Source: Coenobita brevimanus (lineage: Eukaryota; Arthropoda; Malacostraca; Decapoda; Coenobitidae). Taken from it: a stretch of 64,000 bases of DNA. The position numbers and the translations under genes are program-made. This document shows, in pieces, positions 1-12,325 of this stretch; positions within the stretch are counted from its first letter, which is position 1; every line of letters begins with the position of its first letter. The notes under the pieces were generated by a model, which was given only the letters and a program-made list of their open reading frames with translations, was not told where the DNA came from and searched no databases. The stretch spans positions 46,114,343-46,178,342 of the forward strand of contig CM064669.1 of NCBI GenBank assembly GCA_032717465.1, written 5' to 3'.

Positions 1-306
1 TGGGATCTGGTTTTCCCTCTACCTTCCTGACTAGTAGACTAGTTTAGGGAGGTGATGGGGTCAGTTCGGGATCTGGCTTTGTTTTCGCGATAAAGGGCCT
101 TTGAGGTCCAGTGGTCCCCACTTTACCTAACCTGTGATTATTTTCCCATATATATATCTTCCATACAAAAAAAAAAAAAAAATTATGACGTGCTTCTCTT
201 ACTGCTTACAGAAACATTGGCCATTACTGTACAGCATGCAATGATAGAACACTGGTGGAACATATCAGTGTTGGTATGGCAGCCACTAATTTCAGATGGT
301 ATAAAA
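1..306 (-). mobile_element. piggyBac-like MITE copy 1, first part
   Basis: This segment matches, in reverse complement, the right half of the intact 602-bp TTAA-flanked element at 30621-31222, including the block of A residues near 167-182 and the hairpin-forming GGTCCAGTGGTCCCC motif near 106-120. The copy runs off the left edge of the window. It stops at the ATAAAA at 301-306, where an RTE-type LINE has inserted, and resumes at 2259. It has no coding capacity that I can see; it is a non-autonomous element that would need a transposase from elsewhere. Confidence 0.8.
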
Positions 307-2258
307 GAAGAAAGCATACAATGAATGGATGAGGAACAGGGGCATGGAAGAAGTTGAGACGCGGAAGAGAGTTATATGTAGAAAGAAAGACAGAGGTGAA
401 AAGATTAGTAAGAGAGAGTAAGAAGAGAGTGGATGAGGAATTTGGAAGGAATTTGAGTGTAAAGTGGAGGGACTGTAAGAAAATGTTCTGGAAAGAGGTG
501 AAAAGAGTAAGACAGGGTGGAAGTGAAGTTACCAGGGGAGTGAAAGATAAAAATGGTAGATTACTAGTGGAGAAGGGAGAAAAAGTGAGCAGATGGAGAG
601 AACACTTTAAGGAATTGTTGAACGTAGAGGATGGAAGTAATGCGAGTATAAGTGGCTGGGGAATGGCTGGGAGAAGGAGGGAGGTGAGAAGACAGGAAGA
701 AATCAGTAGGATAGAAGTTGTGGAAGCAATGAAGAAAGTTAAATCGGGGAAAGCCCCAGGAATTGATGGAGTGTGTGGTGAAATGCTGAAGCATGGGGGA
801 GAGATAGTAGTAGAATGGATGTGGAAGATGTGCAGATTGGCCTGGGAGGAAGGTAGGGTCCCGGAGGATTGGAAGTCAGGTATAATTATTCCCTTGTACA
901 AAGGAAAAGGGGAAAAAGAAGTGTGTGGTAATCATAGGGGCATTTGTCTTCTTAGTATAATAGGAAAAGTGTATGGTAGGATACTTATTGACAGACTTAG
1001 AGAAAGAACAGAGAAATTAGTTGGAGAAGAACAGGGAGGCCTTAGGAAGGGAAGAGGTTGTGTAGATCAGATATTCATTCTTAGATCTTTAGTGGAAAAG
1101 TTTCTAGAGAAGGGAAAGAAGTTGTATGCGGCTCTCATGGATCTGGAGAAAGCATATGACAGGGTGGATAGACAAGCATTGTGGAAAGTGTTAAGAATAT
1201 ATGGAGTAGATGGGAAGTTGTTGAATGCTGTGAAGAGTATGTACGATGGTGCGAAGGCTGTAGTGCGTGTGGATGGTGAACTAAGTGAATTTTTCTCTTT
1301 GAAAGTTGGGTTGAAACAGGGATGTGTCATGTCTCCATGGTTGTTCAATCTGTACGTGGATGGGGTTATAAAAGAGGTACAAGGTAGGGTAGTGGATGTT
1401 GGAGTGGCCCTGGTGTGAGAGGACAGTGTTTGGAAACTCCCTGTACTGTTGCTTGCAGATGATACTGTGTTGTTGAGTGAAGGCGAAGGGGAGCTGCAAG
1501 GCTTGGTGGATGAGTTTGGGAGAGTGTGTAAGAAACGGAATATAAAGGTGAATGTAGGGAAGAGTAAAGTGATGGTCTTTGAGAGAGGTGAAGTCAGTGA
1601 ATGTAGAGCGAGGTTGGATGGTGAGGAATTGGAAAATGTGAGTACGTTTAAGTACTTGGGTAGTGTGATGAGTAAGGATGGAGGTCTGGAGGGTGAAGTG
1701 CTTGAAAGGGTACAGCAGGGAAGAAAGGTTGCTGGTTCTTTGAAGGCAGTGATAAGAAACAGGGAAGCGAGCATGGAAGTGAAAAAGTTACTACATGACA
1801 GTATTGTGATACCAACTCTAACGTACGGAAGTGAAGCTTGGACGTTGTTGGAAGGACACAAGTCAAGAGTGAGAGCAGTGGAAATGAGTTATTTAAGAGG
1901 AGCCTGTGGAGTCACATGGAGAGACAGGCTGACGAATGAGGATATAAAGGAGCGTCGTGGTGTGGATGTGGATGTGATAGGAAGCGTTATGAGGAACACA
2001 CTGAGGTGGTTTGGCCATGTGGAGAGGATGGAGGGTGAAAGACTGACGAAGAGAGTGTATGCGAGTGAGGTGGAGGGGGGAAGAGGGAGGGGGAGGCCGA
2101 GGATGAGATGGAGGGATGGGGTGGAGAGGTATATGAGAGAGGGGTGTGTGAGTTGGGAGCAGGGCAGTGAAATGGCGGGGGACAGGGCGACTTGGAGGCG
2201 ATTTGTTTGTGGCCACCCCAAACGGGATTGAGGCGTCTGGTAATAGATAGATAGGTAG
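307..2258 (+). mobile_element. 5'-truncated RTE-type LINE, copy 1
   Basis: A 1952-bp insertion splits the piggyBac-like MITE. It begins inside the linker between endonuclease and reverse transcriptase, at the point equivalent to about 17270 in the full-length copy at 16033-19224, and ends with the RTE tail TAATAGATAGATAGGTAG. The host sequence ATAAAA occurs on both sides (301-306 and 2259-2264) and is the target-site duplication; the undisturbed MITE at 30.8 kb has this hexamer once. 5' truncation and a short-tandem-repeat tail are typical of target-primed reverse transcription by RTE elements. Confidence 0.9.
354..2231 (+). pseudogene. RTE reverse transcriptase, one in-frame stop
   Basis: This is the reverse transcriptase part of an RTE-clade LINE polyprotein, which copies its RNA into DNA at a nicked genomic site. 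One frame is open from 354 to 2231 except for a TGA at 1416-1418, after GVAL. Motif A is MDLEKAYDR (residues about 262-270), motif B is GLKQGCVMSP (about 320-329), and the catalytic motif C reads LADD at about 1453-1464 in place of FADD in the other copies. The C-terminus has LRWFGHVERM and RGRGRPRMRW, the usual RTE tail signature. The endonuclease is missing through 5' truncation. One nonsense codon and an altered motif C make activity unlikely. Confidence 0.88.
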
Positions 2259-2485
2259 ATAAAATTTGTCAATGTTTTTTCATTTAATTTTCCGTAAAAT
2301 ATTTCGTCACTTATATTTCCATACATTTTGCACTAAATTGAAGGAAAGGGCCTACAGGAGCTGTGTAAAAGCGATTGTTTCAATAAAGTTGTTGTAAGTA
2401 TTTTTGACGATTTTTTAAAGATTGGGGTCTGACAGACCCCACATTACCTAAGTAAGGATAAAATTATAGGTTTACCTGAGAAGGG
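2259..2485 (-). mobile_element. piggyBac-like MITE copy 1, second part
   Basis: This continues the MITE after the LINE insertion and ends with AAGGG followed by TTAA at 2486-2489, the reverse complement of the TTAA-CCCTTCTCAGGTAA end of the intact copy. It carries the perfect hairpin GGGGTCTGACAGACCCC near 2426-2442 next to a CATTACCT motif. Identity with the 30.6-kb copy is high by eye, with scattered substitutions. Confidence 0.85.
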
Positions 2486-2489
2486 TTAA

Positions 2490-2940
2490 AGGTGAAAATC
2501 TACGGAAGTTTGCCCTCAGACCTGACAAACAGGAGTGAACACATTTATATTCGCGATGGTGCATGTACCCAATTAATATCTGAACACGAGCATTAATATA
2601 AATAAATAAATAATGTACTCACTGAATTCGTGAATGGGTCCAAATCCAAACTGGTGGCGGGCTATTCTTCGCTTACGAACTTATGGCTGAACATACCTGG
2701 TGGAAGAGAGAGATTACTAGTTTACTATTTATTTTTCGTTTATCAGAGTCAAGGAAATACAGTATTATCTTATTATTAAAGCAAAAATACCACGCCAGGA
2801 TAGGAAGAACTGCGTGTACTATGTTAACATTAGGTATTTTTTTACCTTTTTCGTGTTTTTTTGTTTATTTTTGCAACTGTCACTCTTACCTTACCACCCA
2901 TCCTCCCGCCCTCTCACAGACCCCATCCATCTCTCTCTCT
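2490..2940. other. Intron or upstream sequence, nothing recognised
   Basis: This is mixed-composition DNA between the MITE and a (CTGT)n/(CT)n array. I looked for an upstream receptor exon encoding the S1 ligand-binding lobe and found none that I could support. Confidence 0.4.
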
Positions 2941-2941
2941 G

Positions 2942-2992
2942 ACTGTCTGTCTGTCTGTTTGTCTGTCTATCTGTCTGTCTGTCTGTCTGTCT

Positions 2993-3039
<47 letters not shown>
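2942..3039. repeat. (CTGT)n then (CT)n microsatellite
   Basis: An imperfect (CTGT) run passes into a perfect (CT) run of about 45 bp. It lies about 190 bp before the acceptor of the first visible receptor exon, inside a longer pyrimidine-rich stretch. Confidence 0.95.
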
Positions 3040-3042
<3 letters not shown>

Positions 3043-3225
3043 CTATTCTACAGTATAACTATCATACTTACCATACTAATCACACTACTCATCTACCTTC
3101 TCCCCTCCATCTCTCATCCCATACCTCTCGGCCCCTGTTTCCCTCTACTTACCCCTCACCTCCCACTTCCTCCCTCCTCATCACAATCTGCCTACCACTC
3201 TCTCATCTCCCTTTCCATCCCACAG

Positions 3226-3431
3226 ATACATCATGATCATCAAACAACCCAAGGGCAACGTGTGGTCCAATTTCACTCGAGAGCTGAGCACGGGCACCTG
3301 GCTGGCCGTGTTAGCCTTCCTGCTGGTGGGTCCTGTCGTCTACCACTTCATCGCCTTACACTCGCCCTTCCTGACACGGGTTCACCCAACACAGTCCTGG
3401 TTTATTGTGCACTCGCTTGTTCTAAACCAAG
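3226..3431 (+). CDS. Ionotropic receptor, exon with M1 and pore loop
   Basis: This is the first visible coding exon of an ionotropic receptor (IR/iGluR-like ligand-gated cation channel) in the plasma membrane. A polypyrimidine tract and CAG precede 3226; the donor is AAG/GTGAGT at 3432. The incoming codon is split after its second base and the outgoing intron is phase 1. Counting Tyr at 3227 as residue 1, the lead-in WSNFTRELSTGTW (13-25) precedes transmembrane M1 (about 25-44), and SWFIVHSLVLNQ (57-68) is the start of the pore loop, the usual position of the Q/R-type filter residue. The four exons 3226-3431, 6990-7204, 8174-8430 and 13737-14031 join in frame (323 residues plus stop). The amino-terminal region and S1 lobe must lie left of the window. 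It could be a divergent iGluR rather than a chemosensory IR. Confidence 0.85.
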
Positions 3432-3671
3432 GTGAGTGTGAGATGGAAGGATGGATGGATAGATGGGTGTAAGAGAGGTGGGCAGATGGATGGATGGATA
3501 GACAGATAGAGACAGACAGGTAGGGTTGACAATAGCCAGTCTCTTCCTCCTTCGTCTTTATCCAAGTAGTGCTTTATTTTCTCAGCGAAGGTGGGTGTGT
3601 GAAACAGCCACTGTACAAAGGTAGATAAGGAGAAAGTTGGATAGATACACTGAGCAGTAGATCACAGATAG

Positions 3672-3740
3672 CATCAATCATCAAAGTCCTGGTTCCATGT
3701 TCACTCACTTTTTAACCAAGGTGAATGAGAATGAAGAGTG
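3672..3740 (+). pseudogene. Decayed partial copy of receptor exon 3226-3431
   Basis: The stretch 3684-3720 translates as SWFHVHSLFNQ in the exon's frame, against SWFIVHSLVLNQ at the end of the real exon, and is followed by GTGAAT where the real exon has GTGAGT. Upstream similarity continues to about 3672 and then stops, so only the last dozen codons and the donor are recognisable. A weaker candidate lies at about 3573-3602, ending GAAG/GTGGGT. I infer a local tandem duplication followed by decay. Confidence 0.65.
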
Positions 3741-4240
3741 ACAGAAGGGGGTAGGGACGGGAATACTGAGAGAAAATACGTATTGTGATGAATGCACCGA
3801 CATAAAGTTAGAAAAACAGAGATATATGGATGGGTGATGGACAGATAGATATAGACAGACATACAAAGATAATTATATAGTCAATAGGCAAGCAGACTCC
3901 CTTCTTAATCTCCAATCTCTATACGCACTCCTGGGTTTTCCTGAAGTGCCTGACGTCAAAAAGGATTATTCTCAATCGCACAGAAGGAGAATCATGTTTA
4001 TCAGTTACCCACCAGCCTCATAGGTACATTCTCTCGCAGTTGTTATTTGATCAGGATGTCCGCTGGTACAAACGCGAGATAGAATACTGTATACCAAAAC
4101 TGACGTTGTCGTGTGGTAGTGACTAACGGAGCATGCTTCCAATTTCTGTGATTTGTCCTACATGCTTAATAAAGTTACCTCATTTAGCAATAATTGTTAA
4201 CCGCTTCATGAAATCTCAACTTATCCCCTACATTCCAGTG
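3741..4240. other. Receptor intron 1, nothing recognised
   Basis: This is intronic DNA with short GATA and GACA runs (3470-3515, 3840-3870) and no coding or repeat signature that I could recognise. Confidence 0.4.
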
Positions 4241-4244
4241 ATTT

Positions 4245-4395
4245 TTTATTAACTGCTTACAGACTATTTTCGTTAATTTAGTAAAGCCTGGAGGAGTTCA
4301 TAAAGGCTATATCTAACCCATCCAGATAGAACCGTACCCCCAGGCTGAATAAAATTGTCTGGCAGTGGCAAGAGTACACGAAAAGTAAGATAATG
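4245..4395 (+). repeat. Foldback repeat (CAGACGATTTTATTCAG family), copy 1
   Basis: A degenerate left arm (ACAGACTATTTTCGTTAATT) and a clear right arm (CTGAATAAAATTGTCTGG at about 4352) bracket about 100 bp containing CATAAAGGCTATATC, which recurs in other family members as the block CCTTCATTAACCC. The arms are inverted complements in the family consensus. See the finding on this family for the other copies. Confidence 0.7.
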
Positions 4396-4612
4396 TGAAA
4401 AACTTGAATGATGAGAGTTACAGTTCATTTCACGGGACACTGTTGACTGGCTCCTTGCACTGTGATATCAGGACTGGTCAACGACACTAGAATTTTTCCC
4501 TGTTTTCTGTTCTTTCGCCAAAATGATTTCCTGGGAACGGGTGATGGTTGTTTTGGATGGAAAGACTAAGAAAGTGTACAAGAAAAGCTTTCCATGTCTC
4601 CTGTTCTACCTG

Positions 4613-4614
<2 letters not shown>

Positions 4615-4663
<49 letters not shown>
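4615..4663. repeat. (AC)n microsatellite
   Basis: A perfect run of about 24 AC repeats in receptor intron 1. Confidence 0.97.
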
Positions 4664-4665
<2 letters not shown>

Positions 4666-4752
4666 TCATGGTTACGAGAAAGAATCAGTCGTAAATATGT
4701 CTGAGAATCCCACCCCTGGATTCTGTCTACCCATTATTTTGTTGTGGGAAAT

Positions 4753-5001
4753 AGGATGATGACGATGGTGGTCATAATGATGGTAATAATGATGATGATG
4801 GTAATAATGTTGATGACTGATGCTCATGAAGGTGGTAACAATGGTAATGACGATGACGATGATGAAGATGATGATGATAATGATAATGATGATGACTAAT
4901 GATGATGATGATAATAATAATGATGATGGTGATAATGACGGTAATGATGATGATGATGATAGTCATAATAACGATGTTGCTGTTGTTGTTGTTGTTGTTG
5001 T

Positions 5002-5046
<45 letters not shown>
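4753..5046. repeat. Compound (GAT)n / (GTT)n / (GAT)n array
   Basis: Imperfect GAT and AAT triplets (about 4753-4975) lead into about nine GTT triplets (4977-5002) and then about fourteen perfect GAT triplets. Reading frames of Asp, Met, His or Ile runs here are by-products of the triplet period. Confidence 0.95.
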
Positions 5047-5229
5047 CGGTACGTAGGGACTGATGGGGGTAAGGCATGTGAAGGCAGGAAGCAGGTGGGG
5101 GGAATGGACGGAAGAGACACCAAGAAGACATTTTACACCTGTGTTTTTGTAAGGCTTGTGTTTCCTCACCTTCCACCTTGGCCCTTTTACTACGAAGATG
5201 TCTTCATTTCAGCCATTCTCAGAAGTACA

Positions 5230-5316
5230 AGTACATGCTACACACGTTTACATGTCACCTTTTCGGTACTAAAACCCTCCGTCCATACTGAATACATGAT
5301 AAGCTGTATTATTTAG
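5230..5316 (-). repeat. 3' part of composite SINE-like repeat
   Basis: On the minus strand, GGACGGAGGGTTTTAGTACC followed by AAAAGGTGACATGTAAA matches 54030-54065, where the same block follows a tRNA-like head and the dispersed body repeat. Here the body is missing and the tRNA-like head lies at 5425-5504. Confidence 0.6.
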
Positions 5317-5424
5317 TATTGGTGTAATGGTATCAGTGGGTATATTGTTCAAGATTAGTATTTTTTTTTTTTAATCTTATTTAACTTTATTTTCTTCAAA
5401 ATCAAATTATGAACCTATTTCCCA

Positions 5425-5504
5425 TCCCAGCCTAGGATTGAACGCAAATCGTTTCAGACAGCAGGTTACTTCTCAGACCACTTGACCACCACCTCCCCTT
5501 TTAT
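5425..5504 (-). repeat. tRNA-like SINE head
   Basis: Read on the minus strand, this has an A-box-like GGTGGTGGTCAAGTGG and a B-box-like GCGTTCAATCC with spacing like a type II tRNA. It resembles heads at 53585-53655 and 60868-60945. The cloverleaf is too degraded for a tRNA gene, so I call it the head of a tRNA-derived SINE. Confidence 0.55.
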
Positions 5505-5509
5505 TTCGT

Positions 5510-6625
5510 TATCATTTTTGTTTTTGCTATATCAATTATCTTCAGAGGTCAAGTAACACTGGACAGATAACAACTAAAATCTTAAATACAGGGAGGTCCA
5601 GATATAACGCTTCTTTTCCACTTCTTTTAAGTTGTGGGGGCGGCTCAGGCAGCGTTATTTTTGTCAGTCCTGAGTTAGTTATTCATATCCTTCTCCCACT
5701 GCCACACCCACACCCACACCAACAGCCGTTCAAAACAAAAGATACCGTCATATGAATTTCAGTGGAGCGTTATTCATGAACTGCACAACCTATACAGAAG
5801 TACAACAAGGGCCAGTGAACTGACACCATATACAGAAGAGTAACTAGCAAGGTAGTGAAATGTTTCCTAGCCAGTAACGCTTTCGTCATATTTGGATTTG
5901 TGCACTGTAATTATGTACAGGATTTAGGGAGAAAGAGTGAATGGGTGTGGTAAGTGGGGGTATGATGTAAAGGTACGTCTTCTGTGCGTTGCTTTAAGGA
6001 CCTGTGTATAAGAATGTGAATGTATATTAGACAGTGGTCTTTTCATTGGGGTACCATCTTCATACTGGGGATTGAATTGGAGAGGGACCTTGCATGTACT
6101 GAATCAACAGGGCTGGGTCATGGTCCAAGAGACTCCCCGACTAATGATTTCAAGCAGTGGGGCGTATGTTTTAATAAGTTGCCTCAAGCGCAGATGTGAG
6201 CCAAGACAGGGAGGTACAGCTCGTTCCATGGAGTTCAAGAGACGACTTGAAATCAGCTAGTGTCGTTTAGTGTATCGTGGACTGTATGATAAATCTGACA
6301 GTCCCCTGTTCAACCAGACATGCATACCGCATCATGACTGCTAGAGCCAACGAACATAAAAGGACCTTCACAAGGATATGCCTGGATGTGGTAATACGTG
6401 CTATTCTGACGTTGGGGTCCTCATGAGCATGCTCATTTGTGGATTTCCAGTGATGTGTCACGGGCAAGGTACATCTTATATACTGGTATCATCGGATCAA
6501 GAGCTCCTTAAGTCTCTAGTTAGTCTGACAGTAGGGGGGAGGTCGCAAATTCTTTGAGTGGCAGGTCTAGTGTGTACTGTGTTTCTCATTACCTTGGCCT
6601 AGCTTCTTGGGCTGGGGGATATCAA
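5510..6625. other. Receptor intron 1, nothing recognised
   Basis: About 1.1 kb of intronic DNA with no recognisable repeat or coding signature. Short open frames at 6072-6260 and 6267-6467 show no family motif. Confidence 0.4.
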
Positions 6626-6627
6626 AT

Positions 6628-6730
6628 TTTCCCTTGCAAGATGAACGTATGTTCCCCTTATCTGCACCTGCTACAGAATAACCACTTCTTCCCTCTCCCT
6701 CATGCTCTCCTACACCAGCATAACTAGTTG
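6628..6730 (+). pseudogene. Degenerate copy of the M3 exon (outer)
   Basis: TTTTCCCTTGCAAG (6627-6640) resembles the real acceptor TCTTCCTTGCAGG at 6978-6990. Later, 6674-6721 translates as ITTSSLSLMLSYTSI, against ITTSFLVMSFYTSV in the real exon. The middle is too rearranged to align well. I read it as the oldest of two tandem copies of the exon at 6990-7204. Confidence 0.5.
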
Positions 6731-6813
6731 ATTTTTCTCTCTCTTTTTTCATGACCTTCCTCACCCTGCATAACTAGATTATTTTTCTCTTTTTTTCATG
6801 ATTTTCCTCACTA
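6717..6813 (+). repeat. Tandem duplication, about 52-bp unit
   Basis: Two adjacent units begin GCATAACTAG and continue through a T-rich stretch to CATGA..TTCCTCAC. They lie between the two decayed exon copies and indicate repeated local duplication here. Confidence 0.75.
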
Positions 6814-6814
6814 G

Positions 6815-6930
6815 GCTCACTATTCTCTATACTGCTGGTGGAATCGACGTGTCGGGTCGGCCTCGCTGCATCTTCTGCTGTGCTATCATCACATCCTTGC
6901 TCGTGCTGTTCTACATCAGCATCACTACTT
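6815..6930 (+). pseudogene. Decayed copy of the M3 exon (inner)
   Basis: From 6838 the sequence translates as GGIDVSGRPRCIFCCAIIT and then SLLVLFYIS, against GEINVSGPSGRIFYCTIIT and TSFLVMSFYTS in the real exon 150 bp downstream. The alignment keeps frame with a two-codon deletion, and similarity extends into the preceding intron (GGCTCACTATTCTCT against GACTCACTGTTCTCT). The acceptor position reads CTG instead of CAG, and similarity ends in a CT run with no donor, so this copy is probably not spliced. An AG at 6813-6814 has a good pyrimidine tract but would join in the wrong frame. Confidence 0.75.
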
Positions 6931-6989
6931 TCTCTCTCTCTCTCGCTTTTTTCTTTCCCACATCAGACTCACTGTTCTCTTCCTTGCAG

Positions 6990-7204
6990 GTGAGATTAAC
7001 GTGTCAGGTCCTTCTGGCCGCATTTTCTACTGCACCATCATCACCACGTCCTTCCTGGTGATGTCCTTCTACACCAGCGTCCTCATCTCCTCCCTGGCCG
7101 TGCCCCTCATCCTGCCCCCCTTCACGGACATGGCCGGACTCCTAAAGACGGGAACATATCAACTGGGGGTGCAGAGGGGCAACTCGGAGGTGGAGAGACT
7201 CAGG
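6990..7204 (+). CDS. Ionotropic receptor, exon with M3 and start of S2
   Basis: The acceptor is CCTTGCAG at 6982-6989 and the donor is AGG/GTAGGT at 7205. It enters in phase 1, completing Gly 69, and leaves in phase 0. GEINVSGPSGRIFYCTIITT (69-88) covers the end of the pore loop and entry to M3; SFLVMSFYTSVLISSLAV (89-106) is M3. FYTSVLISSLA occupies the place of the iGluR SYTANLAAF gating motif and is diverged as in insect and crustacean IRs. PPFTDMAGLLKTGTYQLGV (111-129) is the usual first strand and helix of S2. Two decayed copies of this exon lie immediately upstream. Confidence 0.87.
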
Positions 7205-7267
7205 GTAGGTACTGGGGTAGGTGGACTGCAAAGAGGCCGGTAACTCTTCTATACACGTTGTCTGTGT

Positions 7268-7475
7268 GGTATACTCTTTTTACTCTAAGGTGGCCTAAAA
7301 CTGCCATTTCTGCACCTTCATTGCTGGGGTGTAGCGGTAAATTTAAACGAATACTCATAGGGTGCTGATCACGAAGAAGTGCTCTGGAAAGGACGCAGAA
7401 CCGTTGCATTGTCTTTTTCTGCCGCTAAGCGCAATAAGCGGTTAATTGACGAAAATCGTGTCCAAGTTAAAGTAA
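7268..7475 (+). repeat. Dispersed body repeat, copy a
   Basis: This is one of at least seven copies of a repeat about 190 bp long with the core GATCACGAAGAAGTGCT. In the shared frame it reads GADHEEVLWKGRRTVALSFS with no stop over about 40 codons. It lies in receptor intron 2. Confidence 0.75.
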
Positions 7476-7945
7476 CGAGCAGAGTAACATGGGGATATTT
7501 GTGAACCAAAACAAGGGATAAGAAGATGTAGGGATAAGGTGGAAGATGTAGGGAATAAATGTGGGAGATGGAGAAAGAGGATGTACATGAGAGACAATCC
7601 TAGGGGAAGAGGAGTGTGATACGGAAAGAAGGGGATAGAAGAGAAGAGAGAGGACAGAATAATGATAATGATGATACTGAATATTATGATAATAATGATG
7701 GACTGTTATGTTATGGTGAAGCGAGGTATTTACCCGGTTTTATGTCACACTTACATACCTGTATTTTACCGTCTCTTACTGTTCACCACACATAAGTCAG
7801 CAAACTTTTTAGGGGAAATAAATATGGTCTAGCCTCGATTAGTTAGTGCCTGTAGAGTAAGTACACTGCCCCGGGACCGTCCCCACATCTGGTCGACTAC
7901 CTCCTCCAGTCGTTAGCCACCATATCAACACAACTGCTGTTGCTG

Positions 7946-7948
<3 letters not shown>
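7476..7948. other. Receptor intron 2, nothing recognised
   Basis: Purine-rich intronic DNA with no recognisable repeat family or coding signal. Confidence 0.4.

Positions 7949-7976
<28 letters not shown>
7949..7976. repeat. (AAT)n microsatellite
   Basis: About nine AAT triplets in receptor intron 2. Confidence 0.95.
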
Positions 7977-7977
<1 letters not shown>

Positions 7978-8082
7978 CATATACAGTAAATAAAAAAATT
8001 AGCCTTTCTTTACCAACTTAACCCCCAAAACAACCAGGCAGCTCGGCGATTATGTCTAGAGGTGAGTTACAATATAATGTTG

Positions 8083-8085
<3 letters not shown>

Positions 8086-8135
<50 letters not shown>
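8086..8135. repeat. (GA)n microsatellite beside an acceptor
   Basis: About 25 GA repeats on the coding strand end only 38 bp before the acceptor at 8173. The usual place of the branch point is therefore squeezed between a purine array and a short CT-rich tract. Confidence 0.95.
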
Positions 8136-8137
<2 letters not shown>

Positions 8138-8173
8138 CATGTGGCAAGAAACTCTCAATCCTAACCCTTCCAG

Positions 8174-8430
8174 ACCTCAAGAGACCCAACCCTCCAGAAG
8201 GTGTGGACCACGATCGTCAGCATGGACCCGCGGAACCTAGTGGCCAGCCTGGACGAGGGGGTGAAGAGGGTGGTGGAGGAACCCTTTGCCCTGCTGGTGG
8301 AGAAGAACTACTACCTCTACCACCGCACCGACGACTGCAGGCTTCTTCCCCTCCCCAACAACGTCTTCACGGTCGGTAGTGGTTTGGCCGTGGCTAAGGA
8401 CTCGCCCCTCCACATGGCCTTTGATTACCT
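8174..8430 (+). CDS. Ionotropic receptor, exon with S2 ligand-binding lobe
   Basis: The acceptor is CCCTTCCAG ending at 8173 and the donor is CCT/GTAAGT at 8431. It enters in phase 0 and leaves in phase 2. It opens TSRDPTLQKVWTTI (141-154), then LDEGVKRVVEEPFALLVEK and YYLYHRTDDCRLLPLPNNVF, and ends TVGSGLAVAKDSPLHMAFDY, which is the usual S2 ending (G.G.a..K.SP). Cys195 probably pairs with Cys250 in the next exon, as in iGluR S2 domains. An alternative acceptor at 8197 keeps the same frame but would drop eight residues including DPTLQ, which fits the family, so I prefer 8174. Confidence 0.86.
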
Positions 8431-8737
8431 GTAAGTTTAAGGGCCCACTTCTGTGTCCTTTGGAGATTCCGTGACACCTCTTCCTCACCGATTTATTCTG
8501 TACATTAAGCTTCGCCATCCTCATGTATGTTAATGCTTGTTGTTTTTGTTGTTGCTGTTGCTGCAACCCCAGGCTCATCTCGTTCTGAACTCAGTGGACC
8601 ACAGGATACTGGCAGCTTCGATTGGTCGCTCCCAGAGGTCTTTTACTGAGGTTAAGTAGAAGGACTGTGTTGTGATAGCGTGGTGTATGTGGTGAGTGTG
8701 TTGTGGTGTGAGGGGTTGCATTGTAACGTGAACAGAG

Positions 8738-9060
8738 TTTATTATTACCTCTGCCAATGAAGTTAAAACAGGTTATATATTCACCCTTGTTTGTCTCTTT
8801 GTTTGCCTAAAAGATAGTTCAAAATGTTTATTATGGATTTCAGTGAAATATTGTGGATACGTGGGTCATGGACAAAGGAAGAATTTGTTACATTTTTGTG
8901 GCGATCTGAGTTCGAGTCCCAGTTCAGAACTGTTTTTTGTTTGTTTGTCCACAAGCTATTTCAAACGGTTATTGATGGATTTCAATGAAATTCTGTGAAT
9001 CTGAGAGTCATGGGCCAAGGAGAAGCTGATTAAAATTTGTTGGTGATCTAAGTTGTTTGG
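8738..9060 (+). repeat. Dispersed repeat with internal duplication
   Basis: The start ACCTCTGCCAATGAAGTTA and GTTTGTTTG runs resemble a widespread invertebrate dispersed repeat known to me only by its look. Two units, about 8800-8920 and 8936-9055, share GGATTTCARTGAAAT, GTCATGG and CAAGGA and a final GTGATCT; the period is about 135 bp. It lies in receptor intron 3. Confidence 0.6.
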
Positions 9061-9129
9061 TATAGGTGTTGGCAAAGACATGCGCTCTCTGAGTGCGCTT
9101 GTTTGAGAGTTGCAGTTTGTATTAGTACT

Positions 9130-12300
<3,171 letters not shown>

Positions 12301-12325
12301 AATATTTTTGTTTCTTTATGTAACT

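Noticed and set aside
1067..1861. Long antisense frames within the RTE copies (also 16954-17952, 18118-18822, 55018-55725, 55891-56544, 56789-57475)
   Set aside because: They are shadows of the reverse transcriptase and endonuclease coding strand with no motif of their own.
6798..7061. An 87-codon frame as a separate small gene before the receptor M3 exon
   Set aside because: It is the decayed exon copy read through a CT run into the real exon in the wrong frame.
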